NCBI GenBank assembly: GCA_913061265.1
Contig: CAJXVS010000005.1
Coordinates: 153,006-217,005, forward strand
DNA: 64,000 nucleotides
Direction of reading: 5' to 3'
DNA from: an uncultured Halobacteriovorax sp.
Lineage (GTDB): Bacteria > Bdellovibrionota > Bacteriovoracia > Bacteriovoracales > Bacteriovoracaceae
The position numbers and the translations under genes were made by a program. The notes under the pieces were generated by a model that was given only the letters and a program-made list of their open reading frames with translations, searched no databases and had not been told where the DNA came from. Below, piece after piece: positions 8,949 through 17,437 of this stretch (positions are counted from its first letter, which is position 1; the number at the start of each line of letters is the position of its first letter).

Positions 8949-10112
8949 GTGCAAGCTTCGTTTACTCGCTATTTTTTTAAGTACATCTTTTTCGCTAAGA
9001 CTCGGCAGAGGCTTTTGTTTCTGGCGATTCTTGGTCTTATCATCTCATCCTTCGCCCTCTTGGTTCTTCAAAGCACTATGGGGGGGCTCCAAGATAAATT
9101 AATTGGCCGCTCTAAGAGCGTTAATGGAAATGGTGTCTTATTTATAAATGAAGGCGGCTATGCTAAGGCGCGAGAAGTTAAGCGTTATTTAAAAACCAAG
9201 AAAATCAAAGGCTATATAGAGCAAGAGTTAGAACTTCTTCTTAAAAACGGAAACTATCTGGCTCCTGTTATAGTTCACGGTCTTGATGATAAGTCAGATC
9301 TTCCCCCTTACTTTGAAGATGTTAAGTTACGCGAGGTCCTTTTATCTCCTTCTTTAGCGAGGAGGGTGAACCTTGATCTTGGCGATCAGGTAAGGCTTAT
9401 TTCTCCGGCTCATACTGATTCGATTATGGGAGATATTCCAAGAACAATAACTCTTTATTTAGAAGATTATCTAAGCACCGACGTGCCTGAAGTTGATCAC
9501 TATCATCTTTGGGTTCGCCTAAAAGTGCTACAAAACATGATGAGAAAGAAGGCGGCCAATAGGGTTCGCTTCTTTCAAGAAGTCGACTTTGATGAATTAC
9601 GATTAGGACTTAAGGAAACCTTTGGCCCTAGCATTGAATTAAAATCATGGAATGAAATGAATAGCACTCTGGTTTGGGCCTTAAGCTTAGAGACCACTGT
9701 AATGGTCTTTCTTTTTGCCGCCATGACCCTCTTAGTATCTCTTTGCATAACCTCTGGACTGCTTATCTTCTTTGGAAAAGTTAAAGGAGATTTAGCCAGC
9801 TTTTGGATTATGGGCGGCTCTAAAGCAGATTTAGAGAAATCAACATCTATCTTTTTATTATTGATGAGTACCGGTGCGGTCATTATAGGCCTTCTTCTAG
9901 GGCTTATTGTTCTTTATTTCTTGGAGCATTACGGGGTAGAGATCATGCCTGAAGAATTTGTTGATAGAAAGATTCCTATTAAGATCACCTCTATGGGTGT
10001 CTTCATCAGTTTTATTGTTCCTACTTCAATTTCAATGGCCTTTAGCCTTATGAGTTTCTCTCAGTTTAAAAAAGAAACCAACTTTCTCGATTATGTCAGA
10101 ACAATCGGTTGA
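8949..10112 (+). CDS. FtsX-like ABC transporter permease (LolC/LolE type)
   Basis: 387 residues starting at a GTG 7 bases after the FadJ-like stop. Topology matches LolC/E and other MacB-FtsX permeases: one membrane segment near residues 22-45, a large periplasmic domain (~50-235), then three membrane segments (~238-270, 293-320, 340-365). Lol permeases extract lipoproteins from the inner membrane with the LolD ATPase; no LolD is beside it, so the ATPase must be elsewhere. The N-terminal Tyr-Ile/Phe-Phe-Ala-Lys-Thr-Arg and the short Leu-Gln-Asp-Lys after the first segment also fit this family. Its 3' end overlaps the following oxidoreductase gene by 20 bases. Substrate assignment is inferred. 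Confidence 0.7.
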   Translation: MQASFTRYFFKYIFFAKTRQRLLFLAILGLIISSFALLVLQSTMGGLQDKLIGRSKSVNGNGVLFINEGGYAKAREVKRYLKTKKIKGYIEQELELLLKNGNYLAPVIVHGLDDKSDLPPYFEDVKLREVLLSPSLARRVNLDLGDQVRLISPAHTDSIMGDIPRTITLYLEDYLSTDVPEVDHYHLWVRLKVLQNMMRKKAANRVRFFQEVDFDELRLGLKETFGPSIELKSWNEMNSTLVWALSLETTVMVFLFAAMTLLVSLCITSGLLIFFGKVKGDLASFWIMGGSKADLEKSTSIFLLLMSTGAVIIGLLLGLIVLYFLEHYGVEIMPEEFVDRKIPIKITSMGVFISFIVPTSISMAFSLMSFSQFKKETNFLDYVRTIG

Positions 10113-11088
10113 TATTCTCGTCGTTGGTGACGGCGTCAGTGCAAAGGCCCTTCTCTGGGAACTTGAACAGCAGATTAGTGAAAAAAAAATACTTCAAGTA
10201 AGCTCTGATAAACTTTTTCCAAAAACAAGTCTTTCAAGCACTGCTATCGTGGCAAAGCATGGAATGAGAACTGGTGTTAGCCCCTTAGGGGATCTCCTGT
10301 GTCAGGGTGTTGAGCATTTTATGAAGAATGTTTATAGCACTGGTCTTATGGGAATGGAGAAGTCCTCTTTCTTTGACCTCTCTCATAAAACAGATCTTGA
10401 AAAGCTTGAATCAAGGTATGGAAAGGTTGAGCTTTGTGAACCTGGTTGTCTTCCTTATGGTCAGACTCAACCAGATGTTTATTTTACTTTAGAAGATTGC
10501 ATTTTTATCAACCCGAAGGTTTTCTTGAGCTCACTTGATGAACAGTTCAATATTCCTTTAAAGAATAAAACCCTAATAGGAGTTGAGGATCATTGTGCTT
10601 TTTTTCTCGGAGGCGATAAAATTCACTTTAAGAAATTAATTCTTTGTCATGGTATAGGTCTTACCCAACTTTCGGGTCTTGGTATTAAAACAGAAAAAAC
10701 AATTAAAGAAGTGCCAGGCGCTTTTCTAAGATGGAAAATTAACCTAGATGTTAAGAGTTTCGCTTATGGATTAGGAGGGTCAAACTTAGTTTATAGAAAA
10801 GATGATCAAAGTCTAATGCTCGGGGGGAGTACTCAACAAAAAGAAATCTTCAGTGCTGATCACGAAGCATTAAAAAGCTTTTATAATAAAGCATTAAGCT
10901 TTGGCCTTGATTGGATCCCTTCATTAGAAACTGCTGAGGTTTTAATAGGCGCTAGAGTGAAGGGTCCTAAAAGGACGCCTCTTTTTGAAGAAATTAAAGA
11001 TGATGTGTTTATCTTAGGAGCGGCTTATAAGAACGGTTGGTCTCAGGCCTTTTGGGGCGCTAAGAAAATCTGCAGTGAATTACTCTGA
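10093..11088 (+). CDS. FAD-dependent oxidoreductase (DAO-like)
   Basis: 331 residues. The N-terminal Val-Asp-Ile-Leu-Val-Val-Gly-Asp-Gly-Val-Ser-Ala is a slightly degenerate dinucleotide-binding GxGxxxA motif, and the C-terminal segment (Val-Phe-Ile-Leu-Gly-Ala-Ala-Tyr-Lys-Asn-Gly-Trp) has the form of the last FAD-contact strand of glycine oxidase / D-amino acid oxidase-like flavoproteins. Substrate is unknown. No signal peptide. The start overlaps the permease gene by 20 bases and there is no good Shine-Dalgarno, suggesting translational coupling. Its last codons overlap the convergent Kazal gene by 9 bases. Confidence 0.6.
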   Translation: MSEQSVDILVVGDGVSAKALLWELEQQISEKKILQVSSDKLFPKTSLSSTAIVAKHGMRTGVSPLGDLLCQGVEHFMKNVYSTGLMGMEKSSFFDLSHKTDLEKLESRYGKVELCEPGCLPYGQTQPDVYFTLEDCIFINPKVFLSSLDEQFNIPLKNKTLIGVEDHCAFFLGGDKIHFKKLILCHGIGLTQLSGLGIKTEKTIKEVPGAFLRWKINLDVKSFAYGLGGSNLVYRKDDQSLMLGGSTQQKEIFSADHEALKSFYNKALSFGLDWIPSLETAEVLIGARVKGPKRTPLFEEIKDDVFILGAAYKNGWSQAFWGAKKICSELL

Positions 11089-11301
11089 GCATTCACCCTT
11101 GGTGTATTTAACTTTTTCGCAATTTGCTTGGCAGCTATTTGAATAAGTCTTTCCATCCTCACCGCAAACTGGTGCGTACTCTTCAGTACATATACAGAGG
11201 TTATTCTCTTCAACTATACCTGAAGGATTCTTTTCTTGGTTGCATGAAGTTAGTGAGAATAAAAAAAGGAAGGAGCACAATATTATTTTCAATGGTCTCA
11301 T
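11080..11301 (-). CDS. Kazal-type serine protease inhibitor, lipoprotein
   Basis: 73 residues. Residues 1-20 form a lipoprotein signal peptide ending in the lipobox Leu-Thr-Ser-Cys (Cys20). The mature part holds six Cys in exact Kazal order: C-x-C-x7-C-x10-C-x3-C-x9-C, with the diagnostic Pro-Val-Cys-Gly-Glu-Asp-Gly-Lys-Thr-Tyr-Ser-Asn. Kazal domains block serine proteases by inserting a loop between the second and third Cys; the loop here is Thr-Glu-Glu-Tyr-Ala. ATG start preceded by AAGGAAAAAG. It lies only ~40 bases after the 3' end of a co-oriented tRNA gene. The window encodes several secreted serine proteases, so self-protection is an attractive role (inference). Confidence 0.85.
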   Translation of the reverse strand: MRPLKIILCSFLFLFSLTSCNQEKNPSGIVEENNLCICTEEYAPVCGEDGKTYSNSCQANCEKVKYTKGECSE

Positions 11302-11340
11302 CTTTTTCCTTAATTTATGGGGTTTAAACTGATAAAAAAA

Positions 11341-11417
11341 TGGTGGCTTCGGGCAGAGTTGAACTGCCGACCTATGGGTTATGAATCCATCGCTCTCACC
11401 AACTGAGCTACGAAGCC
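11341..11417 (-). tRNA. tRNA with CAU anticodon, probably elongator tRNA-Met
   Basis: Read on the minus strand, 77 nt with encoded CCA. The acceptor stem GGCTTCG/CGAAGCC is perfect, D stem GCTC/GAGC and T stem GGCAG/CTGCC are perfect, and the anticodon loop is TTCATAA with CAT (complement at 11381-11383). One A.C mismatch closes the anticodon stem (27-31 ATGGA against CCCAT). The U4-A69 and C6-G67 pairs fit elongator tRNA-Met; initiator tRNA is excluded by the paired first base. tRNA-Ile2 (lysidine-modified CAU) cannot be wholly excluded, and tilS lies next door. Confidence 0.9.
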
Positions 11418-11445
11418 GCGATCCTCTTTTTATGACCGCAGTTTA

Positions 11446-11469
11446 ATTATAAACCCATGAGACTGTCAA
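11446..11469 (-). promoter_or_regulatory. Promoter-like elements upstream of the tRNA gene
   Basis: On the minus strand a perfect TTGACA (11469-11464) and a perfect TATAAT (11451-11446) occur ~30 bases before the tRNA, but only 12 bases apart. A workable pairing is TTGTTG, three bases further upstream, with TATAAT at 15 bases. The elements are real; which are used together is uncertain. Confidence 0.4.
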
Positions 11470-11497
11470 CAAGTCTCTCAAAGAATATTAGTGACTT

Positions 11498-12856
11498 ATG
11501 GAAGAATTAGATCAAATTTACAACCACCCCCGTTTAAAAACCCTTTGCCGCTATGTGGGCGAGTTCATGGATGATCGAAATCTATGGCCTAAGTCCAAAG
11601 AAGCGGCTGTTGCCGTATCTGGCGGTGCCGATAGCATCTTGCTCTTAATGGTCATGGCCCGCTTCGTTCAAGATGGCAGGTTAAAATCTCTCAAAGCGGT
11701 GCATATAAATCACGGTACTCGAGAGGCCAATTATGAAGAAGAGGACCTTGTAGCAGAGTTTTGTTACAGAATTGGGGTTTCTCTCAAAATTGAAATATTG
11801 GATCTCTCTCACTATAAAAGTAACTTTGAATTCATCGCTAGAAAAGAGAGATATAAAGTCTTTAAGTCTCACCTCAATAAAGGTGACTCACTTTTTCTAG
11901 GTCATCATATCGACGACTCAATTGAATGGTCACTCTTGATGCAGTCAAAATCAGGAAGCCTAAAACCAAGTCTTGGGATCCCTGTTATTAACGGCGCATA
12001 TGTCCGTCCTTTTATGTGTCTCTCAAGAGCGCAGATTGAAGGTCTCTGTAAAGACTTAGATCTTCCTTATGTAAATGATCCAACTAATCTTGAATTAAGA
12101 TTTGAAAGAAACTTTATCCGCCATGAAATCTTACCTAAGTTGAAAAAAAGATTCCCGGGTTTCATCCGCCATTATGTTTCTCGGCAAAATGACCTGGCCT
12201 ATAAGTTAAGGGCCGCCAGGCTTGGGAAGAGAAAAATTGTTGATTTCAAGATTAAGGCTGATAATTTTGGAGGTAAGATTCTTTACCGCGAAGATTATAA
12301 GAATGATTTTAAAGGATCTAAGCAAGATATTATTAAGATTGTAAAAGAACTCTCAGACGCTCCAAGAGGGGTCCTCCAGTCTCAAGCAGATAAGATGATC
12401 CGCGCGCAGTTTAAAGGCAAGCAAGGTCCTTTTATTTTCTCTGGTGGCGTCTTTGGTTATATGGGCCAGGGAACTCTATATTTTATCCCAAGGGATAAGG
12501 TTAAGACCTTTAAGGAAATTGACCGCGTCCTTCTTCATTCTTTAAGAAAAGCTTCAACTTCGCAGATTCCTAATGTACCAACTAAGAACCTAGCCGGACG
12601 GATGAACACTGATCCTTTTCCTTTTCTCTTTTTTACTCGAATAAAAGAAGGCACTGAAAAATCAATGGGATTGCCGCCCAGCAGGAAGAGGCCACACCCA
12701 CTTCTCCCTCAAAGTACGGCCTTCGCCCTTCGTAATGGGCTTTATATAGGGGAGCTTCCGCGTTTACTGACTAAGGACGCAGGTAAAAGACTCAAGTATG
12801 AACTGCCTCTCATAAAGATTGATTCATGGCCTACAGCGGCGAATCCTAAGGATTAA
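11498..12856 (+). CDS. tilS: tRNA(Ile)-lysidine synthetase
   Basis: 452 residues. TilS converts C34 of tRNA-Ile(CAU) to lysidine so that it reads AUA. The PP-loop ATPase motif is Val-Ser-Gly-Gly-Ala-Asp-Ser (~residues 33-40), followed by the family's His-Ile-Asn-His-Gly-Thr-Arg (~68-74) and Gly-His-His-Ile-Asp-Asp (~132-137). Asn-Asp-Pro-Thr-Asn and Asn-Phe-Ile-Arg-His-Glu-Ile-Leu-Pro near residues 187-215 are also typical. The C-terminal ~200 residues are divergent but of the right length. ATG start. Divergent from the tRNA-CAU gene, ~80 bases away. Confidence 0.9.
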   Translation: MEELDQIYNHPRLKTLCRYVGEFMDDRNLWPKSKEAAVAVSGGADSILLLMVMARFVQDGRLKSLKAVHINHGTREANYEEEDLVAEFCYRIGVSLKIEILDLSHYKSNFEFIARKERYKVFKSHLNKGDSLFLGHHIDDSIEWSLLMQSKSGSLKPSLGIPVINGAYVRPFMCLSRAQIEGLCKDLDLPYVNDPTNLELRFERNFIRHEILPKLKKRFPGFIRHYVSRQNDLAYKLRAARLGKRKIVDFKIKADNFGGKILYREDYKNDFKGSKQDIIKIVKELSDAPRGVLQSQADKMIRAQFKGKQGPFIFSGGVFGYMGQGTLYFIPRDKVKTFKEIDRVLLHSLRKASTSQIPNVPTKNLAGRMNTDPFPFLFFTRIKEGTEKSMGLPPSRKRPHPLLPQSTAFALRNGLYIGELPRLLTKDAGKRLKYELPLIKIDSWPTAANPKD

Positions 12857-12863
12857 ATGCTGG

Positions 12864-12908
12864 AAAACCTTGGGATATCTTGTAAAGAAGGGCCCTAGGT
12901 TTTAAAAT
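12864..12908 (+). terminator. Likely terminator after tilS
   Basis: AAAACCTTGGG (12864-12874) pairs with CCCTAGGTTTT (12893-12903) with one mismatch, then AAAATA. It starts 8 bases after the tilS stop. The loop of 18 bases is long, so efficiency is uncertain. Confidence 0.45.
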
Positions 12909-12970
12909 AGAGCCAATGTTATTTTCAGGGAATGAAGATAGCTGATTACTAAATGCTTAAGGAAAAGCCT

Positions 12971-14890
12971 ATGAAACCGCAGCAGAAAACTTTGACCTTA
13001 TGGATTGTTGTCATCTTGATGATGGCCTTGGTAGCGAAAGTCGCTTCCGAACAAAAAACAGTTCGTAAAAAAATCACATATCCTGAATTCATACAGGCCG
13101 TAGAAACTAAGAAGATTGAAAAAGTAGTTTTTAAGGGCAAGAAAGAAATCATCGGTAAGTTCATGACTGACTACGAAAGTGGAAGAAGTTTTAACTTAAC
13201 GGGTGATACTGGTGAAGTCACTTTTAAGATCCTTCGAGAAAATGGAATAACTCCCGAGTATGAAGAAGAAGAAAAACAAACATTCTTTGTTAGCCTTCTT
13301 GTTAACTGGGGACCTATGATCCTCTTGATTGTTATCTTCTATTTCTTCCTCCGTCAGATTCAAGCCGGTGGTGGAAAGGCCATGAGCTTTGGTAAGTCTA
13401 AAGCTAAGATGCTCTCTGCTAATGATAAGAAAGTGACCTTCTCTGATGTCTCTGGCGTTGAAGAAGCAAAAGAAGAATTAGTGGAAGTTGTCGACTTTCT
13501 AAAAGATCCTAAAAAATACACTGCGCTTGGTGGGAAGATTCCAAAAGGGGTTATCCTTGTTGGTCCTCCTGGGACTGGTAAGACTCTTCTTGCTAGGGCC
13601 GTCGCTGGTGAAGCTGATGTTCCTTTCTTTTCAATTTCAGGTTCTGACTTTGTAGAGATGTTCGTAGGTGTTGGTGCTTCTAGAGTAAGAGACTTGTTTG
13701 AACAAGGTAAGAAACACGCTCCTTGTATTATCTTTATCGATGAGATCGATGCCGTTGGTAGGCATAGAGGTGCCGGTATGGGCGGTGGACACGATGAGAG
13801 AGAGCAAACTCTTAACCAACTCTTAGTCGAGATGGATGGTTTTGAATCAAATGAAGGCGTGATCTTAATCGCCGCTACTAACAGAATTGATGTATTAGAT
13901 CCGGCTCTTTTAAGACCGGGTCGTTTTGATAGAAGAGTGACTGTAGGGCCTCCAGATGTTCGTGGACGCCTTGGAATCCTAAAGGTTCACTCTAAGAAGA
14001 CACCTCTTGCTGATGATGTTGAACTTCAAACTATTGCTCAAGGAACTCCTGGCTTTACAGGGGCTGACCTTGCCAACTTAGTTAACGAAGCCGCCTTGAA
14101 CGCAGCAAGATATGATAAGAAGAAATTAGAGATGGTTGATTTTGAATCAGCTAAAGATAAGGTTCTTATGGGACCTGAGAGAAAGTCTCTTGTGATCAGT
14201 GATAAAGAAAAAAGACTGACAGCTTTTCACGAAGCTGGGCATACATTAGTAGGTCACTTTCTTCCTGAAGCAGATCCTATTCACAAGGTATCAATTATGC
14301 CTCGTGGTGGAGCTCTTGGGATCACTATGCAGCTTCCAAAAGAAGACCGCTTATCGATGACAACTAACTATGCTCTTAATCGTATTGCTATCCTAATGGG
14401 TGGGCGTTGCGCCGAAGAGCTTGTCTTTGATGACGTAACTTCTGGGGCTTCAAACGATATCCAAGTAGCGACTTCAATGGCGCATAAGATGGTGTGTGAT
14501 TGGGGAATGAGTCGTCTGGGTCCTCTTAGATTTCATCGCTCAAGTCAGACTGCTTTTTCAGCACCTGGAACTGAGGGCATGAATTACTCTGAGGAAACCG
14601 CGGAGAGGATTGACCAAGAAGTTAAAAGAATTGTAGATGAAAACTATGTCGTGGCCATGGACATCTTGGTTAAGCATAGAGATATCCTGGATAGAGTTTC
14701 TGAAGCTCTGATCGTTTGGGAAACTCTTGATAAGAATCAAGTTCAAGATCTAGTCGATGGTAAGGATATTGGGAAACCAATCTTTACTGTAGAGAAAAAA
14801 GATAAAGACGAAGAAAAGAAAGAAGAAGCCGTTGTTAAAAAAGAAGAAACACCAGATAAGGATCCTTCAGATGATCCTGTTATGGCCTAA
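12971..14890 (+). CDS. ftsH: ATP-dependent zinc metalloprotease FtsH
   Basis: 639 residues from the ATG at 12971, preferred over the in-frame ATG at 12953 because AAGGAAAA sits 7 bases upstream of it. FtsH is a membrane-anchored AAA+ protease that degrades damaged membrane proteins and regulators such as LpxC. Two membrane segments (~8-26 and ~112-132) flank a periplasmic domain. The AAA module shows Walker A Gly-Pro-Pro-Gly-Thr-Gly-Lys-Thr (~198), Walker B Ile-Phe-Ile-Asp-Glu-Ile-Asp, the SRH with Arg fingers, and the protease His-Glu-Ala-Gly-His at ~420. The acidic-basic C-terminal tail is low complexity. folP follows after 4 bases, an arrangement common in bacteria. Confidence 0.97.
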   Translation: MKPQQKTLTLWIVVILMMALVAKVASEQKTVRKKITYPEFIQAVETKKIEKVVFKGKKEIIGKFMTDYESGRSFNLTGDTGEVTFKILRENGITPEYEEEEKQTFFVSLLVNWGPMILLIVIFYFFLRQIQAGGGKAMSFGKSKAKMLSANDKKVTFSDVSGVEEAKEELVEVVDFLKDPKKYTALGGKIPKGVILVGPPGTGKTLLARAVAGEADVPFFSISGSDFVEMFVGVGASRVRDLFEQGKKHAPCIIFIDEIDAVGRHRGAGMGGGHDEREQTLNQLLVEMDGFESNEGVILIAATNRIDVLDPALLRPGRFDRRVTVGPPDVRGRLGILKVHSKKTPLADDVELQTIAQGTPGFTGADLANLVNEAALNAARYDKKKLEMVDFESAKDKVLMGPERKSLVISDKEKRLTAFHEAGHTLVGHFLPEADPIHKVSIMPRGGALGITMQLPKEDRLSMTTNYALNRIAILMGGRCAEELVFDDVTSGASNDIQVATSMAHKMVCDWGMSRLGPLRFHRSSQTAFSAPGTEGMNYSEETAERIDQEVKRIVDENYVVAMDILVKHRDILDRVSEALIVWETLDKNQVQDLVDGKDIGKPIFTVEKKDKDEEKKEEAVVKKEETPDKDPSDDPVMA

Positions 14891-14894
14891 GTAA

Positions 14895-15743
14895 ATGTCT
14901 AAAAAGAATTTTAAGATGATGGGGGTGATTAATATCACCCCCGATTCTTTTTCAGACGGTGGCCAAAACTTGACTCCTCAGAAGGTCCTCTCAAATTGCC
15001 TTAAAATGACAAAGTTAGGTGTAGATTGCTTTGATTTCGGAGCAGAATCCACGGCTCCCTTCAATGAAAAAATTTCAATAGATTCTGAGCTTAACCGTTT
15101 TGAGGAGAACCTCTTCCCAGTCTTAGAAGAGATTCTTCATTTAAATAAAACCATCAGTATCGATACCTATAAGCCTGAGATTTTTAGAGAAGTAGCTTCG
15201 AGGGTCTATAAGATTAATTCTAAGGCACAGCTTATTTGGAATGATGTAAGCGGCTCTGTAGATGATTCTCTAAAAGAAACCTTAAAGGAGTATCCAAGAT
15301 GCACCTATGTTCTCTCTCATAACCTCGCCCCGTCTAGATTCCTTACAAGTGATCATATGAATTACCTTGAAGAAGACCTTGATTTAAAGAGTTTCTTCGA
15401 GAGGGGAGTTCAGTCACTTAGCTTTCATCAAGAGGTTTTTTTAGATCCCTGTTTCGGTTTTTCTAAGACCTTTGATCAAAATTGGGAGCTCATTCAAAAA
15501 CTTCCAGATTTAGTTAAAAGTTTTGATAAAGGCTGGGTCTTAGGTGTTTCAAAGAAGTCATTTTTAAAGTCAGTAGCTAAAAAAGTGGCCAGTCCAGGGC
15601 CGAAAATGACAGAACTCTTACACCTAGGAATCCTCCTTAATTGGCAAGAAAACCTACCGATAAACCCCTATTATTTAAGAGTTCACGATGTCGCACTTGG
15701 TCATTTTCTTACACTTGGCCAACAAGAACTTACATTTGGCTGA
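14895..15743 (+). CDS. folP: Dihydropteroate synthase
   Basis: 282 residues, the usual FolP length. It condenses p-aminobenzoate with 6-hydroxymethyl-dihydropterin pyrophosphate in folate synthesis. The signature Gly-Val-Ile-Asn-Ile-Thr-Pro-Asp-Ser-Phe-Ser-Asp-Gly-Gly is at residues ~10-23, Asp-Phe-Gly-Ala-Glu-Ser-Thr at ~50, and Ser-Ile-Asp-Thr-Tyr-Lys at ~95. The later Asp-Pro-Cys-Phe-Gly-Phe-Ser-Lys-Thr and Gly-Val-Ser-Lys-Lys-Ser-Phe correspond to the pterin-phosphate site. It follows ftsH by 4 bases and is probably co-transcribed. The middle region is more divergent than in enterobacterial FolP. Confidence 0.9.
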   Translation: MSKKNFKMMGVINITPDSFSDGGQNLTPQKVLSNCLKMTKLGVDCFDFGAESTAPFNEKISIDSELNRFEENLFPVLEEILHLNKTISIDTYKPEIFREVASRVYKINSKAQLIWNDVSGSVDDSLKETLKEYPRCTYVLSHNLAPSRFLTSDHMNYLEEDLDLKSFFERGVQSLSFHQEVFLDPCFGFSKTFDQNWELIQKLPDLVKSFDKGWVLGVSKKSFLKSVAKKVASPGPKMTELLHLGILLNWQENLPINPYYLRVHDVALGHFLTLGQQELTFG

Positions 15744-15832
15744 AAACCGAGTATTCCTTATAGATGCGAGGGGTCAATTGCTGGCATATTCTATCCTATT
15801 AGATAGTGTGCCTCAAGAGATCGGGGAGATTT

Positions 15833-16837
15833 ATGAAAACACTTATTACCACTATTACCTTACTAGCCTGTATGAACGCCTTTGCCACAGATAAGGTCAT
15901 CTACGGAAACGACGACAGAGACCATTTAAATGAAAGTGAAATGGCAGCCTATAAAGAGCTGGCCCGAAGCACTGCTGGTATGATTCCAACATCAAAGTTA
16001 GAAAGTCAGTTTGACGGACTCTTAACACTTATTAAAGGCAGAACATTAGAGCAAACTCAAAGAGTCTGTAAGGATGAGAAATTTAGCCAAGTCATGACGG
16101 CCGCCAATTGTAGTGGGTTTCTTGTTGGTAAAAATAAAATAGTAACGGCAGGGCATTGTATTAAAGATGAGTTCGCTTGTGCCAATAATAAATGGGTCTT
16201 TGATTTTAGACAAGATCTTGTCCCCGAAGGCGAGGATCAACTCTTTGTAAATTCTGATAATGTTTATGGTTGTAAGAAGATCATCTCTCGCGCTTTAAGC
16301 CGTAATAGTCAGAATGATTACGCTCTTATTGAACTAGATAGAGATGTAACAGACAGAGAAGTTCTTAAATTTAGAACTGAAGGAAAGATTGAAGATAATG
16401 ATCCATTAGTTGTTATTGGTCACCCATCAGGGCTTCCAACAATTATCGCAGGTGGAGCTAATGTTAGAACAAATACCAATGATTTTTTCTTTCAAGCTAA
16501 CCTAGACACTTTTGGTGGCAACTCAGGATCAGCTGTCTTTAATGCAAAAACAAATACTGTTGAAGGAATCCTTGTAAGAGGGGAAACCGACTATGCTTAT
16601 GACTCTGAATCAGGTTGTTACAGAGTCTTTAAATGTAAAGATGATGAATGCCGAGGGGAAGATGTAACAAGAATCACGGTTATCCCTGAGCTTGTTCCTG
16701 GAATGACTCCTGTTGAGCCAATCGCCACTGAAGTAGAAGAGGAAGAAAATCCTTTTGCTTTCCCAGGATTTTCCTTTGATGGCATTGGTGAGCTTGACTG
16801 TAATCCGGTTATCCCAGGTGATTGTTTAGATTTCTAG
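15833..16837 (+). CDS. Secreted trypsin-like serine protease (S1 family), copy A
   Basis: 334 residues from the ATG at 15833; GGGGAG 6 bases upstream and a clean signal peptide (cleavage after Asn-Ala-Phe-Ala) fix the start, and the upstream GTG at 15806 is rejected. The S1 triad is visible: His108 in Thr-Ala-Gly-His-Cys, Asp162 in Asn-Asp-Tyr-Ala-Leu, Ser231 in Gly-Gly-Asn-Ser-Gly-Ser. At least six Cys suggest disulfides. It is a close paralog of the protease at 17438: both share Asn-Cys-Ser-Gly-Phe-Leu-Val-Gly-Lys, Gly-Ile-Leu-Val-Arg-Gly-Glu-Thr-Asp-Tyr and Cys-Arg-Gly-Glu-Asp-Val-Thr-Arg-Ile-Thr. This copy has an extra acidic, Pro-rich C-terminal tail of ~35 residues with two Cys. Likely an exported or periplasmic digestive enzyme. 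Confidence 0.88.
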   Translation: MKTLITTITLLACMNAFATDKVIYGNDDRDHLNESEMAAYKELARSTAGMIPTSKLESQFDGLLTLIKGRTLEQTQRVCKDEKFSQVMTAANCSGFLVGKNKIVTAGHCIKDEFACANNKWVFDFRQDLVPEGEDQLFVNSDNVYGCKKIISRALSRNSQNDYALIELDRDVTDREVLKFRTEGKIEDNDPLVVIGHPSGLPTIIAGGANVRTNTNDFFFQANLDTFGGNSGSAVFNAKTNTVEGILVRGETDYAYDSESGCYRVFKCKDDECRGEDVTRITVIPELVPGMTPVEPIATEVEEEENPFAFPGFSFDGIGELDCNPVIPGDCLDF

Positions 16838-16855
16838 AATAAAGCCTATCTATAA

Positions 16856-16895
16856 CCTGTCATTATTCATTAATGGCAGGATTTCTCTTTTTCCC
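16856..16895 (+). terminator. Rho-independent terminator after protease copy A
   Basis: CCTGTCATTA (16856-16865) pairs with TAATGGCAGG (16871-16880), one G-U, loop TTCAT, followed by ATTTCTCTTTTT. It begins 19 bases after the stop codon. Confidence 0.75.
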
Positions 16896-16908
16896 TTATA
16901 ATAAAAGA

Positions 16909-17268
16909 ATGAACTTTAGAACAGTCACCCTAGAGGCAAAGGATGTGCCCTCAACTGTCAGTTACCTCTCAGAGCTACTCGAGCTTGAGATCCTGCCCAT
17001 AGGCGTTGATGAGATCCTACTGAAGAGTGAGCACGTAGAATTCAAAGTTGTTCCAGGGGCCAAGACTAAGAGCCGCGGCAATACTGTTTTTGATCTAACA
17101 GTAAATGAAGTTGAAGATCTCGAAGAACTTTCTCAAAAAGCCCAGTTTCTTCATTATAGATTCGGTGAAAAATGCAGCTTTAGTGAAAAATTTGAAGATG
17201 ATCTTCATAAAGAGCTTGAATTATCTGACCCTGACGGAAGAGTTTGGCGTTTTAGAGTTTGTCATTAA
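16909..17268 (+). CDS. VOC-superfamily (glyoxalase/bleomycin-resistance-like) protein
   Basis: 119 residues from the ATG at 16909; the further upstream ATG at 16873 lies inside the terminator stem of the previous gene and is rejected. The pattern Arg-Thr-Val-Thr-Leu-Glu-Ala-Lys-Asp-Val-Pro-Ser-Thr-Val-Ser-Tyr-Leu, followed by a short beta segment and ending Leu-Ser-Asp-Pro-Asp-Gly-Arg-Val-Trp-Arg-Phe, is the VOC beta-alpha-beta-beta-beta module whose last Asp-Pro-(Asp/Glu)-Gly motif is diagnostic. Only one-and-a-half repeats fit this length, as is usual for small VOC proteins. Metal ligands are not clear and the substrate is unknown. It is the only cytoplasmic protein between two protease genes. 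Confidence 0.6.
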   Translation: MNFRTVTLEAKDVPSTVSYLSELLELEILPIGVDEILLKSEHVEFKVVPGAKTKSRGNTVFDLTVNEVEDLEELSQKAQFLHYRFGEKCSFSEKFEDDLHKELELSDPDGRVWRFRVCH

Positions 17269-17347
17269 GCGTTAGTTGCGTCGTGTAATCCTATTGTTTT
17301 CATTCAAGTTTTCACAAGCTTTCGTCACAAAAGTTTTATGACTTGCA

Positions 17348-17364
17348 TTGTAAGAAGTTGTAAG
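17348..17364 (+). promoter_or_regulatory. Direct repeat TTGTAAG upstream of protease copy B
   Basis: TTGTAAG occurs at 17348-17354 and 17358-17364, exactly 10 bases apart (one helical turn), about 75 bases before the protease start. The spacing fits a dimeric activator site overlapping a -35 region; no perfect -10 is seen (ATACCT at ~17372). Confidence 0.3.
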
Positions 17365-17437
17365 TTGGCAATACCTTAGCACTTTGGTTTTATGGCTCAA
17401 CGAAAAAAACGGCAATACAAACTAAAAGGACAATTCA

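Noticed and set aside
11124..11327. 67-aa open frame on the plus strand across the Kazal gene
   Set aside because: Antisense to a well-supported Kazal lipoprotein with signal peptide and six Cys; codon pattern is that of a shadow frame.
12953..12970. Upstream ATG as ftsH start
   Set aside because: No ribosome-binding site before 12953, while AAGGAAAA lies correctly before 12971.
16873..16908. Upstream ATG as start of the VOC protein
   Set aside because: It falls within the terminator hairpin of the preceding gene.
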